In this document: in pieces, positions 25,694 to 35,857 of the stretch | Layout of the letters: each line of letters begins with the position of its first letter | Numbering within the stretch: the stretch's first letter is position 1 | Origin: Macrolepiota albuminosa | Taxonomy: Eukaryota; Basidiomycota; Agaricomycetes; Agaricales; Agaricaceae | Length of the DNA stretch: 64,000 bases | Direction: 5' to 3' | Assembly (NCBI GenBank): GCA_027475525.1 | Contig: JAMWFC010000044.1 | Span: 248,001 to 312,000 of the forward strand | The notes under the pieces: model-generated | Database searches by the model: none | What the model was told of the DNA's origin: nothing | Seen by the model: only the letters and a program-made list of their open reading frames with translations | Program-made: the position numbers and the translations under genes

Positions 25694-28237
25694 ATGGCCA
25701 GCAGCGATGTGTTTCGCCCGCGCCTGCCCATTGACCCATTCCACGACGCACTCCCGCCGTGGCAGTCCGAGTCCGAGTCTGACTCTGAGCCGCACACTGT
25801 TCTCGTCCTCGGCGCCCCAACTCGCGCCGACCTCGCCCCTCTTCTCCTGTCGCCCCGCCTTGCCTCTACTCTCGTCCTCATCGCAACTCACACGCCCCCG
25901 CCCGTTCCCGCTGTCCCCCAGTGTCCCATCCTCATCCTCCGTCTCCCTGCCCCGCTTGACATCCATGACGCCGGCGCAGTGCGTCTCGTCGGCCTCCTCG
26001 ACCGTGCCCAGCGCGTCGCACGCACATGGCATGCTGCACCCCATGCCCAGCCCCGTGTCCAGCAGCTCGCAGAACTCTACCCCGGCGGCGAGTTCTCCAT
26101 CGCTGAGGTCCCCGAGTTTGCGCTGCCCTCAGACCCGCCGCAGCAGCCCGCTCCCGAGCTCCGTCCCGATTCTTCCGACACCTCGTCGCTGTTGTCGACT
26201 GTCTCCTCTTCCACGTCGTCGTCCTCATCGTCGGTGGCTCCCACCAGACAGGGTGCGCCTGCGCAGCCGCTCACAGGGCAGTTCACGTTCTCTGCGCTCA
26301 TCAACTTTTTGCCCCCTACGCTCCCGGACAAGGCCCTCCTCAAGCATGCTATCCTCGTGACGACGCTCTCTGCGCCGTTTCTCGCTGCCCAGCCGCCTCT
26401 CCTGCCGTACACTAAACACCCAAGAATCTTCTCCTCGCTCTCGCTGTCGCTGTCGTCTCCGCGCCGTCGCTCACGCTTTGTCTCGCTCTTCACGAGACAG
26501 ACCCCGCCCGCGAGCACCGCGTCCTCCGTCTTCACTGCGAGCACAGACAGCCTCGCTGCCCGCCCCGCGCGCCACGCACACATCGTGCACGTGCTCCCGT
26601 ACTCTGCATCGCACCCCCATCCACACAGATCGTCCACAGCACCCACACCCGCTGCGCTAGCACTCAACCCCCACCGCCGCTCCATCACGGCACCTACACT
26701 CGTTCCATACAGATCAAAACTCGCACAGAGCATTGAGCAGTTCCTCCTCTCTTTCGCTTATCCACCCTCGGCATCGGCCTCTGCACCCTCTCTCACATCT
26801 CTTTCTGGCCTGTCTACCCCCCCTGTGCCCGTGCCTGTGCCTGTGTCTGCATCTGCATCTGTGCCCACAGGGACAACACACCGCGCAGCACCCACACGCT
26901 CGTCTCCGCTCGCCTCGCCAGCAGGAAGCCTGCGCACCATCCACACCACCGCCTCTGCCTCTGCCAAGCGCCAGAATCCACACTCTGCCTCCTCCATCCT
27001 CGGCGTGTCCCCCATAGGCGCAGGCGCAGGCATGGTTATGACAGCTAACGCGCCGGCGGTGCCGTACCTCCTCCCTGCGGGCTTGCTTGGCACATGTCCT
27101 CCTGGGAGCACGCGGTGTGTCGGCGAGATCGTGCTTTGTGGGCTGCTTGATCGCGCTGCTGCTGGCGCCGGCGTCGGTGGTGCTGATGGTGTTGGTGGTG
27201 CTGCTGTTGGTGCTGGTGCTGTTGGTGCTGGTGGTAGTGCTATTGGCAGTGGCGGCGGCGGTGGCGGTGGCAGCAGCAGCAGCAGCGTGGGGTCGGCTGG
27301 GGTGAAAGAAGTAATTGGGGGATGGCCTCGCGCATGGATCGGGGCAACGACTGAGATCGTTGTGCCCGCTATGTGTGTGGGCAGCATCGCTGTCCCTGTC
27401 CCTGTCCCTGCGAGCGCTCCATCTTCACCTGTCGATTCTGTGTTTGCAGTGAGAGAGGATAAAGATGGTTCTATGATCGAACCTCTCGCGACTCAATCCC
27501 AGTCCCAACCTCAACCTCGATCTAAATCCCAATCGGAGAACCCAAATTCAAAACTGAAACCGACATCGACATCGACATCGACGACAAAGAGCGGACACTT
27601 GAAACATAAAGAGAGACGCACGAGACGGAACGAAGCGGGGCTACCCACACCGCCTGAGAGCTCGTCGTCAAGCGACGATGACAACGACGACGACGGCGAC
27701 GGTGTGCTGGATTCGTCTGTGTCTGTGTCTGCTTCTGTGTCTGTGTCTGTGTCTGCGCCTGCATCTGCTTCTGCGTCTCCGTCTGCTTCTGCATCTGCAT
27801 CTGCCTCTGCCACTCCATGCGACGACGCTTCAGACTGCAGCACAATCGGCGACGGCTCCGGAGAAGTGACGGAGGACACACACGTCTCACATTGCTCGTG
27901 CGCATCTGTGTCTGCGCCTGCACTCATGGGGATGTGGGGGGGCGAGGGGCTCGGACGGTTCGCTGGGCGCTGGGCGCGTGCTAAAGCGCATTCGGAGGCG
28001 CATGTGCAGCTCGGTGCGTCTGTGGGCGCAGGCGCGGGCGGGCGTGAGAGGGCAGAGGGGTGTGAGACTGCAGAGGGGAAGGGCAAGGAAAGGGACAGAG
28101 ACAGGAACAGGGAGAGAGAGGGGGGAAGGGTGTATAGGTTTTTGGGAGGCGTTGGGAAGCTCGTGAGAGGTGTGAGACGTGCTGTGTCTGTTGGTGGTGA
28201 TGGTGCTGGTGCCGGTAGGGGTAGGGGTAGGAAGTGA
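25694..28237 (+). CDS. GC-rich low-complexity protein of unknown function
   Basis: Single open frame of 847 aa from the ATG at 25694 (ACCATGG context); an in-frame upstream start at 25655 has a weaker context. The N-terminal 150 residues look folded (HTVLVLGAPTRADLAPLLLS; AVRLVGLLDRAQRVARTW). The rest is low complexity: Ser tracts, Ala/Pro/Val repeats, a Gly-Ala-Val run near residues 500-535 and hexanucleotide TCTGYN repeats (27.7-27.8 kb) coding Ser-Val/Ser-Ala repeats, then an Arg/Glu-rich C-terminal part. No domain recognised. It starts 94 bp after the ABC transporter stop on the same strand. Base composition is far more GC-rich than the flanks. It may be a cell-signalling scaffold or a fast-evolving lineage protein; I assign no function. 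Confidence 0.7.
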   Translation: MASSDVFRPRLPIDPFHDALPPWQSESESDSEPHTVLVLGAPTRADLAPLLLSPRLASTLVLIATHTPPPVPAVPQCPILILRLPAPLDIHDAGAVRLVGLLDRAQRVARTWHAAPHAQPRVQQLAELYPGGEFSIAEVPEFALPSDPPQQPAPELRPDSSDTSSLLSTVSSSTSSSSSSVAPTRQGAPAQPLTGQFTFSALINFLPPTLPDKALLKHAILVTTLSAPFLAAQPPLLPYTKHPRIFSSLSLSLSSPRRRSRFVSLFTRQTPPASTASSVFTASTDSLAARPARHAHIVHVLPYSASHPHPHRSSTAPTPAALALNPHRRSITAPTLVPYRSKLAQSIEQFLLSFAYPPSASASAPSLTSLSGLSTPPVPVPVPVSASASVPTGTTHRAAPTRSSPLASPAGSLRTIHTTASASAKRQNPHSASSILGVSPIGAGAGMVMTANAPAVPYLLPAGLLGTCPPGSTRCVGEIVLCGLLDRAAAGAGVGGADGVGGAAVGAGAVGAGGSAIGSGGGGGGGSSSSSVGSAGVKEVIGGWPRAWIGATTEIVVPAMCVGSIAVPVPVPASAPSSPVDSVFAVREDKDGSMIEPLATQSQSQPQPRSKSQSENPNSKLKPTSTSTSTTKSGHLKHKERRTRRNEAGLPTPPESSSSSDDDNDDDGDGVLDSSVSVSASVSVSVSAPASASASPSASASASASATPCDDASDCSTIGDGSGEVTEDTHVSHCSCASVSAPALMGMWGGEGLGRFAGRWARAKAHSEAHVQLGASVGAGAGGRERAEGCETAEGKGKERDRDRNREREGGRVYRFLGGVGKLVRGVRRAVSVGGDGAGAGRGRGRK

Positions 28238-29520
28238 GGGTGCTTTGGAATAGATTGGATTAAATCGGATTGGAATCGGGGATGGTGGGATACGTGCGTG
28301 GTTTTTTGTGTTTGTGGTCGTCCATCTACATCTCCTTTCATCGCATCTCCTTTCATCGCGACTATACATCTGGACTAGGGGGTTTTTCTTCCTTTCTCTC
28401 TCCTCTCTGCTCTTTCTTGTCAAATTTTTTTTAAATATAATCCCTAATCTATGGATCTATACGTACTCTTATAGATTTATTTCCTTTCTCTTTTCTCTGA
28501 TAAAAATGCTGATCCTTTTCTTCCTCTCTTTATTAGCTATTTCACTAGTTTCATGTGCAGTAAACTCCTTACTATTACTATTACTATTAGATCATCATCG
28601 ATACAGGATATCGTAACTTTCTCTTTTCCCCTCCATTTTCTTGTCTATCCATCACTTATCTACTCTTTAATGCTTTCTTTACTTGAACTCTACCTCCTTT
28701 TATGCTCTGTTGCATTTCTTGGAAAAGATATTTGTTGTTTTTTTTTCTTTTAGATATATGTATACATTTACGTTTTACGTATAGATCAACAAAAAAGTGT
28801 TTCCTGATTTCATACTCGTACTTGACCCTAACTATCTATCTAATTATAACGACAATGAAAAACTTTGTCGTCATCATCATTTTGCATTTGCGTCTTCTTT
28901 TTTTTCTCGCTTTGTTTACGTGTATTCTGTGTATTCTGTATAGTCATAAACTTTTATTAATCCTGTGATCGTCTGTGTGCATGCATGTGTGTTGGGCTAC
29001 ATACAAAGTCGAGGGCGGAGAAACACGGCACAAAATAAAGAAGAAGAAAGGAAAAAAAACGACTTTGTGCATTGTGTCGATTCAGGATATTGGTGAAGTG
29101 TAACTAACTGTTCTCGAGGCCCGGCCCGTGATTTAGGTGAAGCGAAAGCATAGAACGACACACGGTATAAATACACAATCCGTATTTAATTTTATAATTG
29201 TGCTTTGTAGAGTAATCTACAGGACGTTTTTTTTATTGATATCAAGGGAAGAAGCACAAAAGTGAGTTTTGAGGATACGGAAATGAGAATGGATTCTGAT
29301 TCTGATTCTGATAGGAAGGCAAGTGACGGTGCATGTGCCAACTCGATCTCAGTTTAGGGTGTTTAGGGTGATAAATGATCGATGAGCTACCAATGAAGAC
29401 GCTTGGTAGATGAGATGAGAGTAGTGAGAGGGTAATGACTTTGTAGTGTAGAGTATTTGGAGGCTTGTGTTAAGAAATACTCTGTTGATGTAAAGTGTAG
29501 TTAAGTGTTGTTGTGGTGAA
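28238..29520. other. AT- and pyrimidine-rich intergenic DNA
   Basis: No gene recognised. Contains long pyrimidine runs (28.4-28.9 kb), a TTCTGA trinucleotide-like hexamer repeat near 29293 and two TTTAGGGTG copies near 29353. It separates the low-complexity gene from the satellite array. Confidence 0.5.
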
Positions 29521-29524
29521 ATGA

Positions 29525-31440
29525 GAGAGAGGCGTCATGCTCAGCTGTGTTGCAGCACAGATTATTCTAACGATGAGTCATGAGCGATGCGTTTTGTGAC
29601 TTCCGGTCCGGCTTTGTATGAGACGGAATTGCTCGATTGAGGTTTACTTATCAGGCAAGTTTGGGAGTCTCGGGGCGAGTGAGAGATGAGTACATCAGAT
29701 GAAGGATGGTGAGAAGGCTGGTCTTTAGAATACTCTGCCAAAGACCGGTGAGAGAGCGACGTCGCGCTTGGCTGTGTTGTAGCACAAAAAGTGAGCGACG
29801 CGTTTTGTGACGTCTGGCTTCTAAAGTGAGATGGGCTTGCTCAATTGAGGGATCACTTATTGGCAAGTTTGGGGTGAGAGATGAGTGAGACTCATCAGAT
29901 GAAAGTTGGTGAGAGGTACGACTTTGCAGAGCTTGGAGGCTGGCGTTGAGGATACTGTGCAAAGGATCGGTGAGAACGTGGGTCTTATACAGTTTTCGCC
30001 CTTGCGAAGGGGCTCATCAGAGGGCTTAACCGCTGCCCTAAACCGTCCCACAGCTCTATAGGGATGCCACTTCCCTAGAGTCACAACATAGGATTTACTG
30101 AGGGGGAGTATAGCAGTACTTGGACTGCTGCCTGCCTGGACAAGACCAGCCCAGCGCCCCGAACAGGTGGGTATCACAGTGTGGGGAAAATGCCTGGCCA
30201 AGGCCTACTTGCCACTATTGGACTCCAGCTCTGATGAGAGCTGAGAGCCGACGCTTGGCGCGCTTTGAATTACACTGCGCGACTTCTATGCACATGACAT
30301 TGCACATTGTGCAAGCACCAGGGGAGTGGTACACGGGTTATGATGTGCGGCGCGATCAGCGTTCACCGAAGTTGTTGTGACCGAAAGTACCCGTGCAAGA
30401 CCTCCCTCTGTGGTACTTGAACCACAGAGTACATAGTGTGGTGAGAGAGCGACGTTGCGCTCGGATGTGATGAGCAAAAAGTGAGCGACGCGTTTTGTGA
30501 CATCCAGCTTGCAGAGTGAGACGGACTTGCTCGGTTGGGAACACTTATCGGGCAAGCTCGGGTGGAATGAGTGAGACTCATCAGAGGTGAGAGGTACAAA
30601 TTTGCAAAGTGTTGAGAATACTCTACAAAGGACCGGTGAGAGTATTGTGATGAGAGAGCGACGTCGCGCTCAGCTGTGTTACAAAATACTCTAACGATGA
30701 GCCATGAGCGACGTATTTTGTGACTTCCGCCTCTGCGTGAGACAAACTTGCACAATTGGGGTTTGCTTATCAGACAAGTTTGGGTGAGAGATGAGCGCAT
30801 CGAATGAAGATGGTGAGAGGTACGACTTTGCAGAGTTTGGAAGCTCGCGTTGAAAATACTCTGCAAAGGACCAGTGAGAGATTGTGGTGAGAGAGCGACG
30901 TCGCACTCGGCTGTGTTCAGCACAGGATACTCTAATGGTGAGCGAGCCGTGAGCGGTTGTGTGGACGTCCGGCTTTGGTGGGGTTTACTTATGGGCAAAG
31001 CTTGGGGTGAGAGATGAGTGAGACTCATGGGATGATTGATGGTGAGAGGTACGACTTTGCAGAGCTTGGAGGCTGGTGTTGAAAAGTCCCTGAAAATACT
31101 CTGCAAAGGACCGGTGAGAGGACGTATTGTAGTGAGAGAGCGACGTCGCGCTCGGCTGTATTGCAGCACAGTGAGCAACGCGTTTTGCGACGTCCGGATT
31201 TGTATGAGAAGAACGTGCTCGATTGGGGTTTACTTATCGGGCAAGTTTGGGCTGAGAGATGAGTCAGACTCATCGGATGAAGGATGGTGAGAGGTAAGAC
31301 TTTGCAAGACGTTGAGAAATACTCTGCAAAGGACCATGGCCAGTGGAGAAAATATATGTTGTGGTGAAAGAGCGTGACGTCACACTTGACCTTCATAACT
31401 CGACTTCGTTGCGAGATTGGTTTTGGTGAAAGAGCAGAAT
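29525..31440. repeat. Satellite-like tandem array, about 210-245 bp units
   Basis: About seven degenerate units with a shared core: GGTGAGAGAGCGACGTCGCG, then a CAGCACA segment, GTGAGCGACGCGTTTTGTGA, a TTTACTTATCGGGCAAG segment and AATACTCTGCAAAGGACCGG. Unit starts are near 29525, 29750, 30443, 30652, 30889, 31134 and 31366. A 10-bp palindrome GCGACGTCGC marks units at 29756, 30658, 30895 and 31140; one unit has GTGACGTCAC instead. Units carry stops on both strands and do not look like one coding gene. Confidence 0.8.
29965..30430. other. Unrelated insert inside the satellite array
   Basis: About 465 bp that does not match the repeat unit. A perfect 9-bp stem with a 6-nt loop (30406-30429, CTCTGTGGT / ACCACAGAG) lies at its right end where the array resumes. 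No coding frame or clear pol III promoter was seen. It may be a small non-autonomous element. Confidence 0.4.
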
Positions 31441-31856
31441 AATGGTGAGGCACCCCTCTGCCCTACTGTCCTCGACAATCATCGACCGCGTCTATTCTTG
31501 GCCTTGGAAGGTACATTATTTTCTTTTGAATTCTATCGTCTGGAATCTAGTACTTAACAGTAGAGAAGTAGTTGAACAAAGTACATTATATCTTGGACAG
31601 TTCTCAATCAGGAAGGTATCAAGTTAGAAGTTGAGGAAAATGAACTCTGTTTTTTCCGCGCCGCTGTGCAGGGCTAAGATGCGGAGGTGAAGTAATCCTA
31701 GTACTCTACGCCGGGTGTGCTTTATCCTGGCTTGTATTTTAGTGGTGTAGAATGAAGAAGCATAAATAGGCAATGAGATATCGCGCGACAATAAGAAAAG
31801 TTTGGATGTCGAAAATACGATGCCATCGGTGGCTATTCAATACAAAAATATTATCG

Positions 31857-32012
31857 CAAAGAACCGTGCCATAAACCCATACCAATTAGTCAAGAGATGA
31901 GACTGATAAACCTCTTTTGTAGTTATCACCATCCAAAGAACCGTGCCATAAACCCATACCAATTAGTCAAGAGATGAGACTGATAAACCTCTTTTGTAGT
32001 TATCACCATCCA
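31857..32012. repeat. 77-bp-period tandem duplication C
   Basis: Two exact 77-bp units (span 156) covering the last codons, stop and 3' flank of the Gly-rich gene copy 2. The inverted duplicate has one unit. Confidence 0.95.
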
Positions 32013-32565
32013 CCGTTCCCGCCGTTCCCGCCATTCCCTCCGTTCCCGCCATTTCCGCCGTTCCCACCCCAGGACCCTCCCCCTCCATTACCTCCATTAC
32101 CACCATTACCACCATTACCACCGTTCCCGCCCCAAGACCCTCCCCCTCCATTACCTCCATTGCCACCGTTCCCGCCGTTTCCCCCATTACCACCACCAGA
32201 GTATCCACCCCACCAAGAACTGCCTCCATTGCCACCGTTGCCACCGTTGCCACCATTACCACCGTTCCCGCCTCCACTACGACCACCCCACCAATTTCCG
32301 TAGTTTGAATTCCAATCAGAATAACCTCCCCATCCTCCGTTTCCTCCGTTCCCCCCGTTACCTCCATTACCACCATTTCCGCCCCAATTGTATGAGGGGT
32401 ACCAGCGGTAGGAGTTATAGTATCCTCGCTGAAAGATAGTTATTAAAAATTGAAATTTGTGAATGGAATGTAACAAACCTTGGAAATATTCGTATTTTCA
32501 GTGACAGGTGCAGCCGTAATGAGTGCGGCATGAACGAAAATAGCAGCAACAATGGAGAATTTCAT
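32003..32565 (-). CDS. Small secreted Gly/Asn-rich protein, copy 2 (intact)
   Basis: Two exons, 32479-32565 and 32003-32428, coding 170 aa. Residues 1-20 form a signal peptide (MKFSIVAAIFVHAALITAAP). The mature chain starts with an Arg/Tyr/Trp-rich stretch (RGYYNSYRWYPSYNW), then about 120 residues of GGN repeats with aromatic islands (WGGYSDWNSNYGNWWGG; SSWWGGYSGG; GGGSWGG). No Cys is present in the repeat region. The 49-nt intron splits the signal-peptide exon from the repeat exon. Likely a cell-wall or surface Gly-rich protein; no enzymatic domain. The frame is intact, unlike copy 1. Confidence 0.85.
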
Positions 32566-32642
32566 GATATGTGTGGTAGAGAGTTGATGTTGGCTTGTGA
32601 AGTAAGTGTAGGGATGAGGTTAGGCTGGGGCTGTTGTACGTC

Positions 32643-32650
32643 CTTTTATA
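32643..32650 (-). promoter_or_regulatory. TATA box of Gly-rich protein gene, copy 2
   Basis: TATAAAAG on the minus strand, 78 bp upstream of the ATG, as in copy 1. Confidence 0.65.
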
Positions 32651-33539
32651 CCTGTTCAGATATATGGAGGCAGTGTTCGTGGTCGGCTGAAGTGGGTCCA
32701 AGGTTCCTCCTATAGAAACACAGAATATGATTTTCAACACACATAGGAGCAAAGGGGGGGCTATAACGCCACATATTGACGGAAAAAGGAGGGAAAATAG
32801 GGGAACATTGAGTATGCGCCTTAGACAAGGGCCAAGCAATAGTGGCGCATGTGAAAGCCGAATTTACATAAGTCATGACCTCTCGGATCTAATATTGTTC
32901 ACAAGAATAGGGGATGCCTTCAACAAGAGCGAGGGAAAGTGCGAAGGTTAATTCGACAGGAGTTGGTGTCACCTAGATACTTTGGCCGTTGTACCCAGAC
33001 ATACCAGCTAATCTGGCAATAGTATTTGAACTTGCATATGGAAATACAGTCTCCATATGGTGGCTCTTGCATTAGAAGTTGAGAGTAAAGACTTGGATAT
33101 AATGATGACATTTTGCTTTACAAGTTTTGACAACTACTATGCTACACTTCTATCCGATTATTGTCCTGTACTCATCTTTGGGTATTTCATAGCCGTAGTA
33201 TCATGATGAGCTTCCTACTTCATGAACGAGCACCTTTATTTTGATCTCCAGGATGACACCTTTCTGTATGCTTGTGCACATCATCAGTTGTCCTGGTGAG
33301 AAATAGTCGTACCTGTGACATTCTTAGATACGAGCAGGGGTATTGGTATCTAATTTAGACTTTCCGCCGAAAAAGGCACGAGCATCGGTATTGATACTAA
33401 TATTGTCATCGCTGGGTGACTACGCGTGTAGATCAATCTTTCAGCAGCACAGAAATAGGGTAGGGCAAAGGGACGCACTAATGATTCAAGGTGCTCTGAT
33501 CTATTGACATCGGTCACGCTTACCTTGAGGCCTTCGTTC

Positions 33540-33693
33540 TCCTCCCCCTACCATAGGTACATTAGTGAACTACAAAATGATGAAACAAAACGCACTCTAG
33601 ACTCAACCGTAATCCTTCCTCCCCCTACCATAGGTACATTAGTGAACTACAAAATGATGAAACAAAACGCACTCTAGACTCAACCGTAATCCT
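33540..33693. repeat. 77-bp-period tandem duplication D
   Basis: Two exact 77-bp units (span 154) at the 3' end of the histidine-phosphatase remnant. The inverted duplicate has a single unit. Confidence 0.95.
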
Positions 33694-34222
33694 CGTCCAC
33701 GCCATATTCAACAGCCCCGTGTAAATTCCTTCATGGTTTGCTTTAGGATCGAGCTTTAACAGCGCATTTACCATTTCACTGATACACAACCCATGACTCG
33801 TTAGGGCTACATGCACATCTTCATTTCCCACGTGCGGGAGGACGCATTCCTGCACGGCCTTTGCCGCACGTACGGCGAGATCGTCTAAACTTTCTCCACC
33901 TTCAAACTTATCACTGCGCGAGAGAAGGGCAGGGTACACCCCCTTGGCAATCATACTCTCCCTCGTCTCACCTGGCTGGACGTCATAGGCCCACGCTTTG
34001 CCCTCTGCGCGTCCAAAGTGTTGTTCACGTAGGTCATGGTGGACGGTGAAAGGCGTATCGAGCGATTGGACATCGTGGATGGCTTTTCCCGTTGCGTGCG
34101 CACGGATGAGCGGGGAAACATAGATGTGGTGGAAGTGAGTTCGAGATTCCTGGAAGGAGCGCGCGAGTGCAGAAGCCTGGAGTACACCGAGAGGCGAGAG
34201 AGGGGTGTCTTTCCAACCTGAC
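33625..34222 (-). pseudogene. Histidine phosphatase remnant, copy 2 (5'-truncated, frame open)
   Basis: An open frame runs from the duplication boundary: DTPLSRLGVLQASALARSFQ, the block HDLREQHFGRAEGKAW with the conserved Glu, GESLDDLAVRAAKAVQECVL, and SHGLCISE with the second catalytic His. As in copy 1, the exon with the RHG motif is missing, so no active enzyme is expected. The frame is otherwise unbroken, which makes this the better-preserved copy. Truncation at the same base in both copies means the gene was already cut, or cut at an intron, before duplication. Confidence 0.8.
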
Positions 34223-35857
34223 CATAGATTTTTCTGTGGAGTTTACAGTTTTGATGTAAGTTCAAAGAGGGCTGGCGAACCGTGTTATCTTCAGATTCGC
34301 CGTGGCGGATCTGCGGAGTTGATGATGATCGATGTGGACAATTGGAGGGAAAGGGCTTACAAAGGTGACTGTGAGCATCTCTGGGTAAGCGATAATAATG
34401 GCGGCAACTTGCAGAATGGGATGAGATACCCTTTTCTGACTGATATGACGCGCACTGGGTTTGCTCAGAAAAGTGATGCCATCATCACTTGTCAGGGCAA
34501 ACCTAGTTTCTACCTTCCCATTTCGGACAGACGAGTCGATCGATTTGTCCCTTAGAATGGCTACCCAAGAGAAAGCACGAAAGGCTCGTTCTTGCCTATA
34601 GGTGCACATGTGGCTCAATAACCATGTCCCGATTTTACAAGACAAGCCTTGGCCAGGTATGAACTATCAGACGAAAGATTGATCCGCAAAAAACTGGTAG
34701 ATCAAGGGCCTCTCGCTGTTTCTCTGCAATCTGAGGGCACCCACACATCCTCAAAAAGACAACCTACGAGACCGCCTGATATGACAACATGCTCGTCTGC
34801 GCACCTCCCTGCCTATCAGAAGCCGTACTCATAGGTGAAGCTGGTTGTCTTCATGGTTGTTTGTGATTCAGGCCTTTTCGGAGATGTTACTCACCATTCA
34901 AGATCCTACGCATCTATGCATCTACGCTCAAACACTGTTCAAGGAGCCCTGCTCCCCAGTCTATAGCATTCTGGGTCGATAGAAGACTGAAAAGGTTTTG
35001 TCACAGGAGAAATGGATCTCAAATTTCTCCTTTTAATGCTTATTACAGACTTAGCGTTGGGTGACATCAGCAGTGGCTCTTTTTGCATGCTTTACAACAT
35101 AATTTTAACCAAGTATCCTGAGGATCAATGAAGCTGATTATCTGTTTACTTAATCCATGCCTAGATATAGTGATTCTAATATGGAACTCCAGCTTGTATG
35201 GGCTGTTCAATGGCATCAGATTTGATAGAGATGGACATGCTGGAGGATAAAAGCCATGATATTTGAGCGATCTGTAGTACCAGATAAAACCACTTGTATA
35301 CCTGTTAAACTGTATAGCAAAGTATGAGACAAATTACAATTTGTTTATGAGTAGACAAGTATAACTGCTGTGCAGACTCGGATTGGCAATTCTGCCTCAG
35401 AGATTTTGCTTTATTAAGGAAGAATTGTATGAGAGTGCCTTGGAACAAGATGTTTTTCAGTTGAACTTCACGAGGACAATAGATAACCGGAGGAGCATAG
35501 TCAACGTGAACGCACAGTAGACCAAACATAAACGAGAAGGAAACGTTAGCTGATAGATAAACGACGAGCAATAGATCTAGTGCCCTGTTCGTATGTATTC
35601 AAGTTATTGCGCTGCTTTTACCCTTCGGGTGTATTTCGATTGTGAATCAGTGCTATATATCCTCTTCTACTCTGTCCAATAGCCCGAGAAAAATTCGAGA
35701 GCATATATTTGGAACTTCTGGTACCGAACTTGATTGTCTGTTGATAAACTCCACCGTGTGGCTACCGACCTTACGAGGTGTCCATTGATTCCTATACGGC
35801 TTCCATTCCATACTTGGCAGGGGGAAGGCTCCCAGGTCCGAAGTCCGGCTCTCCGCC
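34223..35857. other. Intergenic region, no gene recognised
   Basis: Frames of about 115-125 codons overlap on both strands at 34.2-34.65 kb, but neither shows a known motif. Nothing else was recognised. Confidence 0.5.

Larger units (their letters stand above)
31770..34222. repeat. Inverted segmental duplication, copy 2
   Basis: Reverse-complement match to 3996-6360, carrying the intact Gly-rich gene and the histidine-phosphatase remnant. The two copies are about 25 kb apart. Confidence 0.92.

Noticed and set aside
26758..28423. Several long open frames on both strands inside 25.7-28.2 kb
   Set aside because: High GC content removes stop codons in all frames. The single 847-codon plus frame with a good start context explains them.
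29353..29375. TTTAGGGTG repeats as telomere sequence
   Set aside because: Only two copies and not in perfect TTAGGG tandem; a chance match or very short interstitial trace at most.
29965..30430. Possible tRNA-derived SINE
   Set aside because: One B-box-like GGTTCAAGTACC exists on the minus strand, but it is part of a perfect hairpin and no A box at proper distance was found.
30363..31178. 271-codon minus-strand frame in the satellite array
   Set aside because: It consists of repeated translations of the same DNA unit, has no start context or domain, and other units carry stops in the same frame.
34205..34645. Overlapping frames of 116 and 127 codons on opposite strands
   Set aside because: Neither shows a domain, splice pattern or signal; they may be chance frames.
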